Notes: generated by a model from the letters alone, not told the origin. A stretch of DNA of 64,000 bases from Treponema sp. (GCA_022510925.1 JAFLSO010000006.1:19225-83224), one strand, 5' to 3'. Positions 44,876 through 54,197 are shown, counted from the stretch's first letter. Program-made: numbers and translations.

Positions 44876-45769
44876 TTAGTTTTTAATATTTTTCTCCGCC
44901 ACCCGCAGGACCATGAGAAGTCCGTCTTTTAAGGGCTTCTGCGGTGCGGGCCTTTTTCCGGCATCAGGGGCGGCTTTCCGCCTCTCCGGCGCTTTTGCTT
45001 TTACGGCGGGAAGGGACCTTTCCTCTGCCAGCGGCCGGGCCTCACGCTCAGGGCGCGCGTCTTTTTCCGGGCGGGCGGATTTCTCGTCGCGGGGCGGAAG
45101 CGGCTTTTGGGGCGCCGTCATGCCGTGCGGGTCTTTTTTCGCTCCCGGATGATTTTTCCTCATGCGCGGCATCATCTTTACGGCGGTAATCTCCACAGCC
45201 TTTCCGTCAAGCGCCCTCAGCTCCTCCACGGTGAGCGCCTTGTGCGCCGAGGGTCCCGCGCCGGGCCTTTTGTTTTCCGCGGGAGCCTTTTTTAATTTCT
45301 CCGCGGAATTCTCACTGCCTTTTTTCTCTTCCTTGGCGCGCCCGGGAAAATCCTTCTTTCTGATGTCGGCGGACTTTAATTCAGGGCGGGGGCGTGCGGG
45401 CATGACGCGCAGGGTGTATTCTTTTCCCTGCTCGGTCACGAATCCCACCTGCTCATTGTTCTTTCCGTAGAGCTTTATGGTCCCGGAGATTCTTGCAGGA
45501 CGCGGCTTTCTGTTACGGACGTGTCCCATGCGGCGGGGGCGCGCGGAATTCTTTTTGTCATGCGCGCGGTTTTTCCTTCCGCCGGGCAAAGCCTCGTCAC
45601 CGGCACGGCCTTCCGGGAGGGCCTCCGCAGCGCTCTCCACGCCTATCTCCTGCCGCGGAGGACGCGCCCTGCGCCCGGACCCGGAATTCTCCGCCTGCGC
45701 GAAAACGCCTGCGGCAACCAGGGCAAACATTATGCCCGCCAAAGTTTTACGTGTGATTGATTTTTTCAT
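44876..45769 (-). CDS. Secreted low-complexity basic protein
   Basis: A 297-residue protein with a signal peptide (to about residue 25, AGVFAQA). The mature part is extremely rich in Arg, Lys, Pro and Ala and probably disordered, with two short beta-like islands (ARISGTIKLYGKNNEQVGFVTEQGKEYTL split by composition, and LTVEELRALDGKAVEITAVKMM). These islands resemble OB-fold-like repeats. GAGGTGAGG precedes the ATG. Function unknown. Confidence 0.75.
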   Translation of the reverse strand: MKKSITRKTLAGIMFALVAAGVFAQAENSGSGRRARPPRQEIGVESAAEALPEGRAGDEALPGGRKNRAHDKKNSARPRRMGHVRNRKPRPARISGTIKLYGKNNEQVGFVTEQGKEYTLRVMPARPRPELKSADIRKKDFPGRAKEEKKGSENSAEKLKKAPAENKRPGAGPSAHKALTVEELRALDGKAVEITAVKMMPRMRKNHPGAKKDPHGMTAPQKPLPPRDEKSARPEKDARPEREARPLAEERSLPAVKAKAPERRKAAPDAGKRPAPQKPLKDGLLMVLRVAEKNIKN

Positions 45770-46000
45770 ACCTCACCTCTCTGTAAGTTAATGTGTCAGC
45801 CGGCATTGCTCCGCATGACTTAAAAAAACGTATCATGCTTTCGTCCTGCCGCATACACCTACAAAAAACCTGAGGGGCGCGGCCTGTTACTCTTATTACA
45901 GATAATTATACGTTAGATTTCAGAATCATCATGCGGCATGCGGATAAAACTTTGTTATGCGGACAAAATCACGGTCACGCGGCGTAACGGGCCCTCTCGA

Positions 46001-47068
46001 TTAAGAAGCCGTCTTTCTGCCCGGGTTAAGCTTTCTCTCCAAATCATCCAGCTCGTGCAGGGTCGCTATACCGCGCTCCGAAAGTTTTGAGCGCATTTTA
46101 TCCCGCAAGGATTTTCCGCAGTCCCCGGGATGAGAGCCCAGAACCCGGGAAAGGGAATACGCCAGAAGATTCCTGTTCCTGTATTCCATAAAGCCCGCGT
46201 CGCTGGTTTTCTCGTAGTCCTCCGCTATCTTTTTCCATGAGGCGCCGCACAATGCCGCCAGCACCGCGCTCATTACGCCGGTCCTGTCAGAGCCTATACG
46301 GCAGTGCACGTAAAACGGAGCGGGATGCGTGTTTATGAAGCGGACGGCCTGCATTATAACAGAGTCGTATTCCTTGTCCGCGGATTTAAAATACATAATC
46401 TCATAGCTGGTGTCTATGAGGCACTGGTTGCCGGCCTCCCGGATTTTACGCACATACGGGGAGATTTCCTCTCCCAGTGCGGGGTCAGGAATTTCGTCTC
46501 CGCTCAGGGTGATTATGCTTTTTACGCCGTGCCTCTCAATGAAGCGGTTCACTTCCTGCAGGCGGGCGCTCTCCGTCTCCAGCTGGGGGCGGGATTTCTT
46601 ATACGGATGGTAGCCTCGGAAAAGCCCTGTGGTGCCTGGAACCGCGCGAACGTTCGCCATCCGCTCTTTGCCGCGCGGGGAAGCCGGGCTTCGCGTTATA
46701 TTCTGCGCGCGGGAAAGCTCCTTTCTCTGACTGCGGGTAAGCGGCTTAAAAAGCAGAAGCGCGTTCCCTGTAAAGCTCGGTCCGTAAGCGCTCAGGTCCG
46801 GCTCAATCACCGTGCCGTCATTCATAAAAACTTTGAATTTGAATTCCGCGAACCCCGAGCTTCCGGGAATAAGGACAGAATCCGCGCGGGCTCTAAGAGA
46901 GCGGCCATGCTCGGAGGGCTCCAGCGCCCACTCAGGGGATGTGAGCCATCCGGTGAACGTGCCTATAACGTACACACAGTCCATTCCGTCAGGATTCACG
47001 CCGTGGGATTCCGGATTAAAGATAAAAGTCACATGCCCTGCGTCCCCGCTAAGCTCATAAAGTCTCAT
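46001..47068 (-). CDS. Phosphatase with N-terminal AMPK/CBM48-like glucan-binding domain
   Basis: A 355-residue cytoplasmic protein. Residues about 8-110 form an E-set domain with VTFIFNPE, CVYVIGTFTGW and AEFKFKVFMNDG, which resembles the glycogen-binding domain of AMPK beta/CBM48. Residues about 140-285 form a tyrosine/dual-specificity phosphatase domain with HCRIGSDRTG (C256, R262), the intact Cx5R active site. The combination recalls eukaryotic glucan phosphatases (laforin, SEX4). The phosphatase motif itself is of the bacterial HCxxGxDRTG class, so lipids or proteins remain possible. The -10 box ends 6 nt before the ATG. Confidence 0.8.
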   Translation of the reverse strand: MRLYELSGDAGHVTFIFNPESHGVNPDGMDCVYVIGTFTGWLTSPEWALEPSEHGRSLRARADSVLIPGSSGFAEFKFKVFMNDGTVIEPDLSAYGPSFTGNALLLFKPLTRSQRKELSRAQNITRSPASPRGKERMANVRAVPGTTGLFRGYHPYKKSRPQLETESARLQEVNRFIERHGVKSIITLSGDEIPDPALGEEISPYVRKIREAGNQCLIDTSYEIMYFKSADKEYDSVIMQAVRFINTHPAPFYVHCRIGSDRTGVMSAVLAALCGASWKKIAEDYEKTSDAGFMEYRNRNLLAYSLSRVLGSHPGDCGKSLRDKMRSKLSERGIATLHELDDLERKLNPGRKTAS

Positions 47069-47074
47069 GGCAGA

Positions 47075-47103
47075 AGTCTAGCAGATTTACCCGCGCCGTT
47101 CAA
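47075..47103 (-). promoter_or_regulatory. Promoter giving a probable leaderless mRNA (phosphatase)
   Basis: On the minus strand TTGAAC (47098-47103), 17-nt spacer, TAGACT (47075-47080), 6 nt to the ATG. Confidence 0.6.
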
Positions 47104-47118
47104 TCATGCCCTGAGACT

Positions 47119-47147
47119 TTGCATACATGGGGAAAATCGTCTATAAT
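47119..47147 (+). promoter_or_regulatory. Promoter of the DUF2804-like operon
   Basis: TTGCAT (47119-47124), 17-nt spacer, perfect TATAAT (47142-47147). Leader about 32 nt with AGAGGA. Divergent from the phosphatase promoter, 16 nt apart. Confidence 0.7.
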
Positions 47148-47185
47148 TACGGCGCATAGACTGTTAAAAAGTTTTAGAGGAAATT

Positions 47186-48253
47186 TTGTATACCAGAGAG
47201 ACAGAACCCAGCCCCGATTCATTCGTCCGCAGCAAAAAGCCTGTTTTCGGCACGTTCGAGGGGCATGCGGAGAGGCTGGACATCCGCGGAGTTTTTAAAC
47301 CTTACGGAACACTGCCGCTTCCCACGTTCATAACGAATCTGCGCATAAAAAGCAGGCTCGTCTACATATTCAGCATAGGCGAGTACCTGGGGAGCATTCA
47401 GTTCCTGGACGCGAAAATATTCGGCATGGCGGAAGTCTGCTTCTGGAACACCAGGACGCGCCAGAAATATGTATACCGCTCCGTAATGGGTCCGCGCAAA
47501 AGATTCGTGCCGCACAGCCTGAACCTGGCCGCCACCACAAGCTACAGGAAAAGCCGCTACATAAGAATAAGCTGGGACCGTAAGAATAACAGGCTCAGCA
47601 TGATTTTTGACCTTAAGGGAGACAGCGCGCGTCCCCGCGCGAACGCCGCGCTGAGCTCCACGTTCGATTCCGGCCAGTTCTCGGAGCTTACCTGCGTGAT
47701 TCCCGCGCCCACTCTGCGGAGGTCGTCCGCAAGCTACTACGCCATGTTCCCTCTGAGCGGAGCCGTGAACCTCATATTTCCGAACGGCGAATTCCAGGCC
47801 ATGCAGAAACAGGACGGGGTCTCATTCCTGGACATAAACCGCACGTACATGAAATTCCGCTCGCACGGGGAGGTAATAACCTGTCTGAGCAATCTGGACG
47901 GGAAACTGCTTTCACTGCGGCTTAAATCCACATCGCACGACGCGGTGAATCCCAACGCCTACAACGCGAACGTTCTTTTCTACGACGGAAAGCCCACCCC
48001 CCTGCCGCCGGTGGTAATCACCCATCATTACGGGCTCATGAACCAGTGGATAATACAGGACACGGAGAACATGGTGGATCTTACGTTCACGCCCTGCTCG
48101 GAGAACATAAACAAGCTGAGCGTGGTGATACTGCGGGCGGTCACCCATACAATCTACGGAACCCTGGAAGGCGTGGTGTGCACGTCCAGCGGAGAAAAAA
48201 TCAGTATAAAATCTCTGCCGTGCCTTACCGAAAATTATTTAATACGGCTTTAA
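47186..48253 (+). CDS. DUF2804-like protein
   Basis: A 355-residue soluble protein, mostly beta by appearance. The start GVFKPYGTLPLP and repeated strands (LFYDGKPTPLPPVVITHHYGLM) resemble the DUF2804 family, which I recall as lipocalin-like or carotenoid-synthase-like; not verified. The start is TTG with GAGG 5-6 nt upstream. It lies 20 nt upstream of a large unknown protein on the same strand and divergent from the phosphatase gene. Function unknown. Confidence 0.75.
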   Translation: MYTRETEPSPDSFVRSKKPVFGTFEGHAERLDIRGVFKPYGTLPLPTFITNLRIKSRLVYIFSIGEYLGSIQFLDAKIFGMAEVCFWNTRTRQKYVYRSVMGPRKRFVPHSLNLAATTSYRKSRYIRISWDRKNNRLSMIFDLKGDSARPRANAALSSTFDSGQFSELTCVIPAPTLRRSSASYYAMFPLSGAVNLIFPNGEFQAMQKQDGVSFLDINRTYMKFRSHGEVITCLSNLDGKLLSLRLKSTSHDAVNPNAYNANVLFYDGKPTPLPPVVITHHYGLMNQWIIQDTENMVDLTFTPCSENINKLSVVILRAVTHTIYGTLEGVVCTSSGEKISIKSLPCLTENYLIRL

Positions 48254-48273
48254 AAGCAGAGGAGGTGGTTTGT

Positions 48274-50307
48274 ATGAGTGATGAGAAAGCAGGTCCCGCA
48301 AAAACCCTGGCGCCCGGCACCATAGATAAAGTAAGAAAAAACATAGGCCCCATAGACGCCAGCGAGGCGCAGTGGCTTGCCCAGAGAATGGGCGGCGAGG
48401 TCCTGCAGGAAAGATCCGATCCCTCCACAATCCCCATGACCTACTCCAAGAGACCTGTGCAGCACTCTGACAGCATACGCGCCTCCGGGCTTTCCTCCAA
48501 CGACGTCGCGGCAAGGTCAGGAATAGCCACAGGCTCCTCCTCCACGGGCGGAATCACCGGCACAGGAATTCCCGCGCCTAAAAAGAAAAAGACAGAGGAA
48601 GAGCTGCCGGAGATGACGGCAAAGGACCTGAAGAAAATAGACCGCCTTATGATAAGCGAGGAGTATGATATAAAGCCTGACTACGGCGTGTTCAATTTCA
48701 TTTACCGCATGAACAGCAAGAACCGGGAGAGAATCGCAAAGGGATACGCCAAGTACACGGTGAAGCAGCACGTGTCGCACATGCAGACTTTCATCAGCAC
48801 CATAAAGACCATAATCCAGCTGGCGCCTGACGCGTATAAGGCAAAAATCGCCACGGAGACTGACCTGAAATTTAAATTCCTGCGCACGGTGGGGAAGTGG
48901 TCCATGAAAGACATAAAAGTCCTGGCCATAGACATAGAGAACATGGCGGGCGAGATTACTGTCGCCGGAATGATTCCTTTCGTGCGCGCGGTTTACCATG
49001 AGTTCATCACCATTTATTATATAGGCGAGCAGCAGATTCCTTCCATGATAAAGGACGTCTACGCGGACATAATTGCCATGCCCGATGTGGACAAAGCGAA
49101 AATGCAGCAGTTCTGCAAAGAGGGCATAACGGAATGGCTTTACATATACAACTCCATTCTGAAAGGAATGTATCCGCTCCTTATGCGCATGTGCTCCTCA
49201 GAGTATGTGGATTTCCCCAGATTCTTCACATCAAAAATAGCGGACATACTTAAGTTCGTGAACCGCACCAAATTCGACCTTCTTCTTCCCGAGAAAAAAA
49301 AGAAAGAGGAGGTGCCCGACCCCAAGAAAGAGGAGGAGAAAAAAGCCAAGGCCGAGGAGCACAGGCACGTGGCGGGACAGAAGGACGAGCTGGTGAACCA
49401 GGGGCTCAGGATTCTGGACCAGCTTTTTCCGCTCGCGGGCTTCATGCACTTAGAGAAGCATCCTGACATGTATCCTTACTTCCAGCCCTTGTATTCGTTC
49501 GAGGACGGATTCAACATGCTGCACCCTGAGAATCCGCTGCAGGTGACCATAGTGCTGTGCCGCATAATCGAGGATTTTTTCAAGGGTTGCCGCAACGTGG
49601 AATTCAACATTCAGGCGGACGAGAAACTGGGCGCCATGAAAGACAATCTTACGGAGGTCATGAACGACTGGGCATCATACCGCGAGGATTTGTTTGAGAA
49701 AAAATACGGGGACTACTTCAGGGACTACGTTAACTCCACATACTCGCAGGGAGATTATCCTAACACCCAGTACGGAAAGGAGACGCTGAACAATATTTAC
49801 TGGCGGACAAAGTATTATTTCCTGCCGCACTTTCAGTTCAACGCGCCCACACTTACCAAACCGGGAAACGACAGCAAGTACCGGCCCATTTTCGCGCGCA
49901 CGGATTATGTGCGCACCGTGCTCACCACAATCGTGAAGCGCATAGACGAAAGCGCCGCGCAGAAAAGACCTGTCCTGGGTCTGATGAACCCATGGGTGCC
50001 CTATGTGTTCGATCTGCCTAACAATATCTCACGCCGCATAGACGTTCTTTTAGGAGCCAAGCGAGACCCGGAGGTTACGGCGGCCACAAACGCGAACCTT
50101 ATAAAATACACATTAGGCATAGTGGCAGTGCTGGACTGGTGGGTTAACAATCCCGCGAGCCCCGCATACGCCTCCAAAGCCGAAAAACTTTACCGCATCT
50201 CCGCAAAAGACGGCGGCCCTGAATTCTCCGTGCCCGAGCGCAGCGACCAGGACCAGCTCTTCGCGGAGGGAGTCAAGCGTGCCATAGCCGCGCGTAAAAA
50301 CAAATAA
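48274..50307 (+). CDS. Large spirochaete-type protein of unknown function
   Basis: A 677-residue soluble protein. Residues 1-110 are disordered and Ser/Pro/Gly-rich, ending in a lysine patch (PAPKKKKTEEE). The rest is helical, with a second charged linker near residue 350-375 (EKKKKEEVPDPKKEEEKK). The C-terminus has many aromatics. No signal peptide, no catalytic motif. GGAGG is 9 nt before the ATG. It and the 525-aa protein at 5334 have similar helical make-up but no clear sequence relation. Confidence 0.85.
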   Translation: MSDEKAGPAKTLAPGTIDKVRKNIGPIDASEAQWLAQRMGGEVLQERSDPSTIPMTYSKRPVQHSDSIRASGLSSNDVAARSGIATGSSSTGGITGTGIPAPKKKKTEEELPEMTAKDLKKIDRLMISEEYDIKPDYGVFNFIYRMNSKNRERIAKGYAKYTVKQHVSHMQTFISTIKTIIQLAPDAYKAKIATETDLKFKFLRTVGKWSMKDIKVLAIDIENMAGEITVAGMIPFVRAVYHEFITIYYIGEQQIPSMIKDVYADIIAMPDVDKAKMQQFCKEGITEWLYIYNSILKGMYPLLMRMCSSEYVDFPRFFTSKIADILKFVNRTKFDLLLPEKKKKEEVPDPKKEEEKKAKAEEHRHVAGQKDELVNQGLRILDQLFPLAGFMHLEKHPDMYPYFQPLYSFEDGFNMLHPENPLQVTIVLCRIIEDFFKGCRNVEFNIQADEKLGAMKDNLTEVMNDWASYREDLFEKKYGDYFRDYVNSTYSQGDYPNTQYGKETLNNIYWRTKYYFLPHFQFNAPTLTKPGNDSKYRPIFARTDYVRTVLTTIVKRIDESAAQKRPVLGLMNPWVPYVFDLPNNISRRIDVLLGAKRDPEVTAATNANLIKYTLGIVAVLDWWVNNPASPAYASKAEKLYRISAKDGGPEFSVPERSDQDQLFAEGVKRAIAARKNK

Positions 50308-50323
50308 GCATCAGGAGGATGAG

Positions 50324-51403
50324 ATGACGCTCAGAAAATTTCTTAAAGGATTTGCAATCGCGGCAGGCTGCATAATAGCGGCGGCGGTGCTCTGCGTGGC
50401 GGCTCTTTTCGCAGTGCTCACCATAAAAGAGTACAGGCCCGCTCCCGTGGAGGCTGTAAAAGTGAACGGCACCGCTTCGGAGAGGATTTCCAAAGGAGAC
50501 TCTCTCACCATAGCCACATGGAATATAGGATACGGCGCCTTGGGTGACAACGCGGATTTTTTCATGGACGGCGGAACACACGTGATGACCGCTGACTCCA
50601 ACCGCGTCATGGAGAACATGAGCGGCATAATAAACAAGCTTAAGTCCACGGACCCGCAGATAATTTTCCTGCAGGAGGTGGACATAAAATCCAAGCGCTC
50701 GCATTACATAGACCAGACCGCGCTTCTATCACAGGCATTCCCTTACAGCCAGAATACGTTCGCCACGAATTTCGATGTGATTTTCAATCCCGTGCCCATT
50801 CCGCCCATCGGAAAAGTTTACGCCGGCATAATGACGCTGAGCAAATTCCCCGTTACATCCAGCGAGCGTATTCAGCTTCCGTGCCCGTTCAAATGGCCGC
50901 TGCGGGTGGGAAATTTAAAACGCTGCCTTATGGTGAGCAGGATTCCGGTGGCGGGAAGCGGCAATGAGCTGGTCCTGGTGAACCTGCACTTAGAGGCCTA
51001 TGATTCCGGCGAGGGAAAAATAGCGCAGACAAATCAGCTTAAGGATTTTATACAGTCCGAGTACGAGAAAGGAAATTACGTGATTGCGGGCGGAGACTTT
51101 AACCAGACTTTCTCCAACACCGGTCTTGATGATTTTCCTGTCTACGAGGGCATGTGGCAGCCCGGCATAATAGACATCGCGGAATTCAGCGGGGACTGGA
51201 CTTTCCTGATGGACGAGACTGAGGCCAGCTGCCGCTCGCTGGACCGCCCGTTCCTGGGTGAGCTTAAGAGAGACTTTCAGTTCTACATAATAGACGGATT
51301 CATCGTCTCAGGTAACATAAAGGTCAATTCTTTAAAAACGCATCAGATGAATTTCGTTAGCTCTGACCACAACCCGGTGGTAATGAACGTAACGCTTGAG
51401 TAG
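50324..51403 (+). CDS. Exported endonuclease/exonuclease/phosphatase family protein
   Basis: A 359-residue EEP-superfamily enzyme with an N-terminal membrane anchor (about residues 8-33), so it faces the periplasm. The catalytic elements TWNIGYGAL, FLQEVD, VLVNLHLEA, GGDFNQ and SDHNPVVM are intact. Such proteins cleave phosphodiesters in nucleic acids, sphingomyelin or phosphoinositides; the substrate cannot be told. AGGAGG precedes the ATG; it follows the 677-aa gene by 16 nt. Confidence 0.92.
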   Translation: MTLRKFLKGFAIAAGCIIAAAVLCVAALFAVLTIKEYRPAPVEAVKVNGTASERISKGDSLTIATWNIGYGALGDNADFFMDGGTHVMTADSNRVMENMSGIINKLKSTDPQIIFLQEVDIKSKRSHYIDQTALLSQAFPYSQNTFATNFDVIFNPVPIPPIGKVYAGIMTLSKFPVTSSERIQLPCPFKWPLRVGNLKRCLMVSRIPVAGSGNELVLVNLHLEAYDSGEGKIAQTNQLKDFIQSEYEKGNYVIAGGDFNQTFSNTGLDDFPVYEGMWQPGIIDIAEFSGDWTFLMDETEASCRSLDRPFLGELKRDFQFYIIDGFIVSGNIKVNSLKTHQMNFVSSDHNPVVMNVTLE

Positions 51404-51411
51404 AGGCGTTC

Positions 51412-52065
51412 CTAGCGCTTTCTCTGCAGATGGCTGCTGATTTTAGTTCCCGCTAACTGAATCAGCTCCACCATAATCAGAATGACTATCACAGCGGCTA
51501 TCAGAATGTCCGTCCGGAACCTCTGGTAGCCGTAGCGGTTCGCAAGATCTCCCAGTCCGCCGCCGCCCACGATTCCCGCCATGGCGGAGTATCCGATTAA
51601 ATTTATTATGGTGAGCGTAATGCCGTCCACCAGTGCGGGCAGCGCCTCGGGAATAAGGACTTTAATTATAATCTGCATGCTCGTGCTTCCCATCGCTTTG
51701 GCCGCCTGAATAAGATCCGGGGACACCTCGTTAAGTGCGGTCTCTATTATGCGCGCAACAAACGGAGCCGCCGCTATGCTAAGCGGAACTATGGTCGCCG
51801 CGGTGCCTATGGCGCTTCCCACGATGATGCGCGTTATGGGAAACAAAACTATAATCAGTATGATAAACGGAAAAGCGCGCAGGACGTTCACAATCTTGCT
51901 GATGACATTGTAAAGCACCCTCTTGGGAATGAGGCCGTCTGGCCTTGTGACGCACAAAAGGACTCCGATGGGAAATCCCAGCACCAGGGAAAATATCATG
52001 GAGAAAAAAACCATTATCAAAGTCTGCCCGGTGGCCTCAAGCACAAGCTCCAAAGTCTGCGTCAT
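51412..52065 (-). CDS. metI: Methionine ABC transporter permease
   Basis: A 217-residue inner-membrane permease with five membrane segments. The MetI type is recognised by FPFIILIIVLFPITR, the coupling-loop QAAKAMGSTSMQIIIKVLIPEALP and GGLGDLANRYGYQRF. The start overlaps metN by 4 nt. The substrate-binding protein gene (metQ) is not present in the window. Confidence 0.95.
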   Translation of the reverse strand: MTQTLELVLEATGQTLIMVFFSMIFSLVLGFPIGVLLCVTRPDGLIPKRVLYNVISKIVNVLRAFPFIILIIVLFPITRIIVGSAIGTAATIVPLSIAAAPFVARIIETALNEVSPDLIQAAKAMGSTSMQIIIKVLIPEALPALVDGITLTIINLIGYSAMAGIVGGGGLGDLANRYGYQRFRTDILIAAVIVILIMVELIQLAGTKISSHLQRKR

Positions 52066-53078
52066 TTGTTCTCCTCCACTTTTATGCCTTTCGCATTCAG
52101 GAAATCCAGGGCGGATTTTATCTCATCCTGTCCGCCCGTAATGTCTATGACCATGCTGCCCACATCGCACTCCGCAAGGTGCTGTATTCCCGCCGCGCGC
52201 AAATTCACTTCCACGTTACAGCTCTTAAGCAGCTCAGAGATTATGGGCTTGTCCGTGTCGTCACCTGAGAACCTGAGAGTGTACTTTCCGCCGTCCTGTG
52301 ACCAGCGCAGAATTCCGTCCGCGCCCGCGGCCCCTGACGGCGACATGTGAGAGATAAAGTCTTTGGTCGTGGTGCTTTGGGGATGAGAGAAAATTTCCCG
52401 CACAAGCCCCTGCTCCACCACAGAGCCCTTCTCTATCACGGCAACCATCTCGCACGCATCGCGCACAACTTCCATCTGGTGCGTTATCATCACCACGGTC
52501 AGATTCATTTTTTTCTGAATCTCGCGTATTAGATTTAAAATGGAATGCGTAGTCTGAGGGTCCAGCGCGCTTGTGGCCTCGTCACAAAAAAGAATCTGAG
52601 GCTTTGTGGCCAGGGCACGCGCTATGGCTATGCGCTGCTTCTGCCCGCCGGAAAGAGTGCTTATGGGAGCGTCCTCCCTGTCAGAGAGCCCCACAAGCTC
52701 AAGCATCTCTTTTACGCGCTCATTTATCTGCGCCTTGGGAGTCTTGCAAATCTCAAGCGGATAGGCTACGTTCTGCCCCGCGGTGCGTGAGGAGAACAGA
52801 TTAAAATTCTGGAAAATCATCCCTATCTGCCTGCGCTTTAAAATCAAATCTTTCTTGCTAAGATTGTCCACCCTGCTGTCATCGTAGTAGACCGCGCCGT
52901 CATCAGGAGGCTCCAGAAGGCTTACCAATCGCACCAGAGAGGATTTTCCCGCGCCGCTTTTTCCTATTATGCCAAAAACAGTGTTATCAGGAACAGTAAG
53001 CGAAATGCCGTTAACCGCCGTGATTCGGTCCGCTCCGGTCACATAAGTTTTTCTAAGATTCTCAAGCCTTATCTGCAT
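52062..53078 (-). CDS. metN: Methionine ABC transporter ATPase
   Basis: A 338-residue ATPase with Walker A GKSGAGKSS, signature LSGGQKQRIAIARAL, Walker B ILFCDEATSALD and the H-loop ITHQMEV. The C-terminal NIL domain (about residues 260-338) is present, which in E. coli binds methionine and inhibits transport. Its promoter ends 6 nt before the ATG without ribosome site. Confidence 0.96.
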   Translation of the reverse strand: MQIRLENLRKTYVTGADRITAVNGISLTVPDNTVFGIIGKSGAGKSSLVRLVSLLEPPDDGAVYYDDSRVDNLSKKDLILKRRQIGMIFQNFNLFSSRTAGQNVAYPLEICKTPKAQINERVKEMLELVGLSDREDAPISTLSGGQKQRIAIARALATKPQILFCDEATSALDPQTTHSILNLIREIQKKMNLTVVMITHQMEVVRDACEMVAVIEKGSVVEQGLVREIFSHPQSTTTKDFISHMSPSGAAGADGILRWSQDGGKYTLRFSGDDTDKPIISELLKSCNVEVNLRAAGIQHLAECDVGSMVIDITGGQDEIKSALDFLNAKGIKVEENK

Positions 53079-53084
53079 AGCCGT

Positions 53085-53113
53085 ATATTACAAAAAAAAT
53101 CCGCTTGCCGCAA
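53085..53113 (-). promoter_or_regulatory. Promoter giving a probable leaderless metNI mRNA
   Basis: On the minus strand TTGCGG (53108-53113), 17-nt spacer, TAATAT (53085-53090), 6 nt to the ATG. Confidence 0.6.
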
Positions 53114-53183
53114 TCACCGCCAGCGCATGCTTCAGCGGCCGGCATCGCAGGATAAAAACAGCCGCAGATAAACGCGGGGAAAA

Positions 53184-54122
53184 TCAGAACAAGTCCATCT
53201 GCTGGTCTGACAAATCCAGGAACGATCTCTGCTGCCCCTGCCGCACCACATCGTCTTTCTGCAACGAGCCCAGCAGCATGGGAGAATGCGGGTCGTGCTT
53301 TTTAAAATTCTCCTGCGCCGTGAGCGGGTCGCTGTTAGCGTAGCAATACTTGCATCCGTTCATGCATGTGTCATACGCGCCTATGTCGTGGCTGGTGATG
53401 CAGCGGCATCCGGGCCGCATTCCTTTATGCTTAAGGTCTTTGAATTTAAGTCCGTTGGCGGCACCCAGAATATCAAGCGTCATGCAGCCGGGGGAAAGAA
53501 TCCCGTAGCGGGAATAATCCCTGCCAGACGCGCATATCCTTATACGCATGCCGTGCTTTCTGGCGCTCCTGCCCAGTCCCTCGGCCAGCTCCTCCATGTC
53601 CTCCTCCGTAAGAAGAACCATCTCCGGAAAATTAAACTGAAGCTTCTTGTACAAATCCACAAAGCTGAAAACGCATTCGTTCACGTGCCCCTGCAGACGG
53701 CTGGCCATGTGCTCAAAAGTTATGAGATGCTGCCTTACTGTATAGCGCTTGGTCAGAAGCACAGGATCATATCTCCATGTAATGCGCTCCCTGCCCACCT
53801 GCCTCTCAAGCTTTAAAAGAGTGTCTATGCTTTTATCCAGGTCCGGCACGCCCGGCTCCACATCTTTTCCGTACGCCGTTATGGTGTAGTAAAAATATGT
53901 GCTGAAACGGTCCGTTATCTCATGCAGGCGCGGAAGAATAGGCTCGTAATTCTTGGAGCAGAACACAACGCAGTCCACGGCGCCCGGAGTAAGATTGTAG
54001 CGCGTGACTTTATCGGGGAACATGGGATTGCGTGAAAGCGCGTAGCCCTGTCTGAACCGCTCCAGAAGCCATTCGGAAAAATACTGGACGGTATCCGTCC
54101 GCCCGCCTGTGTTTATTATCAT
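53184..54122 (-). CDS. DUF1848 family protein (radical-SAM-like Cys motif)
   Basis: A 312-residue protein of the DUF1848 type. It opens with IINTGGRTDTVQYFSEWLLERF and ends with the cysteine-rich region CRCITSHDIGAYDTCMNGCKYCYAN, which could bind an iron-sulfur cluster. The barrel-like middle recalls radical SAM enzymes, but the reaction is unknown. The start codon lies 6 nt after a -10 box. Confidence 0.85.
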   Translation of the reverse strand: MIINTGGRTDTVQYFSEWLLERFRQGYALSRNPMFPDKVTRYNLTPGAVDCVVFCSKNYEPILPRLHEITDRFSTYFYYTITAYGKDVEPGVPDLDKSIDTLLKLERQVGRERITWRYDPVLLTKRYTVRQHLITFEHMASRLQGHVNECVFSFVDLYKKLQFNFPEMVLLTEEDMEELAEGLGRSARKHGMRIRICASGRDYSRYGILSPGCMTLDILGAANGLKFKDLKHKGMRPGCRCITSHDIGAYDTCMNGCKYCYANSDPLTAQENFKKHDPHSPMLLGSLQKDDVVRQGQQRSFLDLSDQQMDLF

Positions 54123-54128
54123 GCATAG

Positions 54129-54157
54129 AATATATATGAAATCTTATGAGTTTACAA
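54129..54157 (-). promoter_or_regulatory. Promoter giving a probable leaderless mRNA (DUF1848)
   Basis: On the minus strand TTGTAA (54152-54157), 17-nt spacer, TATATT (54129-54134), 6 nt to the ATG at 54122. Confidence 0.6.
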
Positions 54158-54197
54158 CGCGATTTTAAATCCCCGTGAGTCTTTAAACGGAATGCGG

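Noticed and set aside
45770-46000. Regulatory repeats in the gap between the phosphatase and the basic secreted protein
   Set aside because: Two short ATGCGGA-AAAA direct repeats and a TATAAT are present, but no -35 or paired structure supports a function.
48046-48273. N-terminal extension of the 677-aa protein
   Set aside because: It overlaps the DUF2804-like gene out of frame. The ATG at 48274 has a strong GGAGG site.
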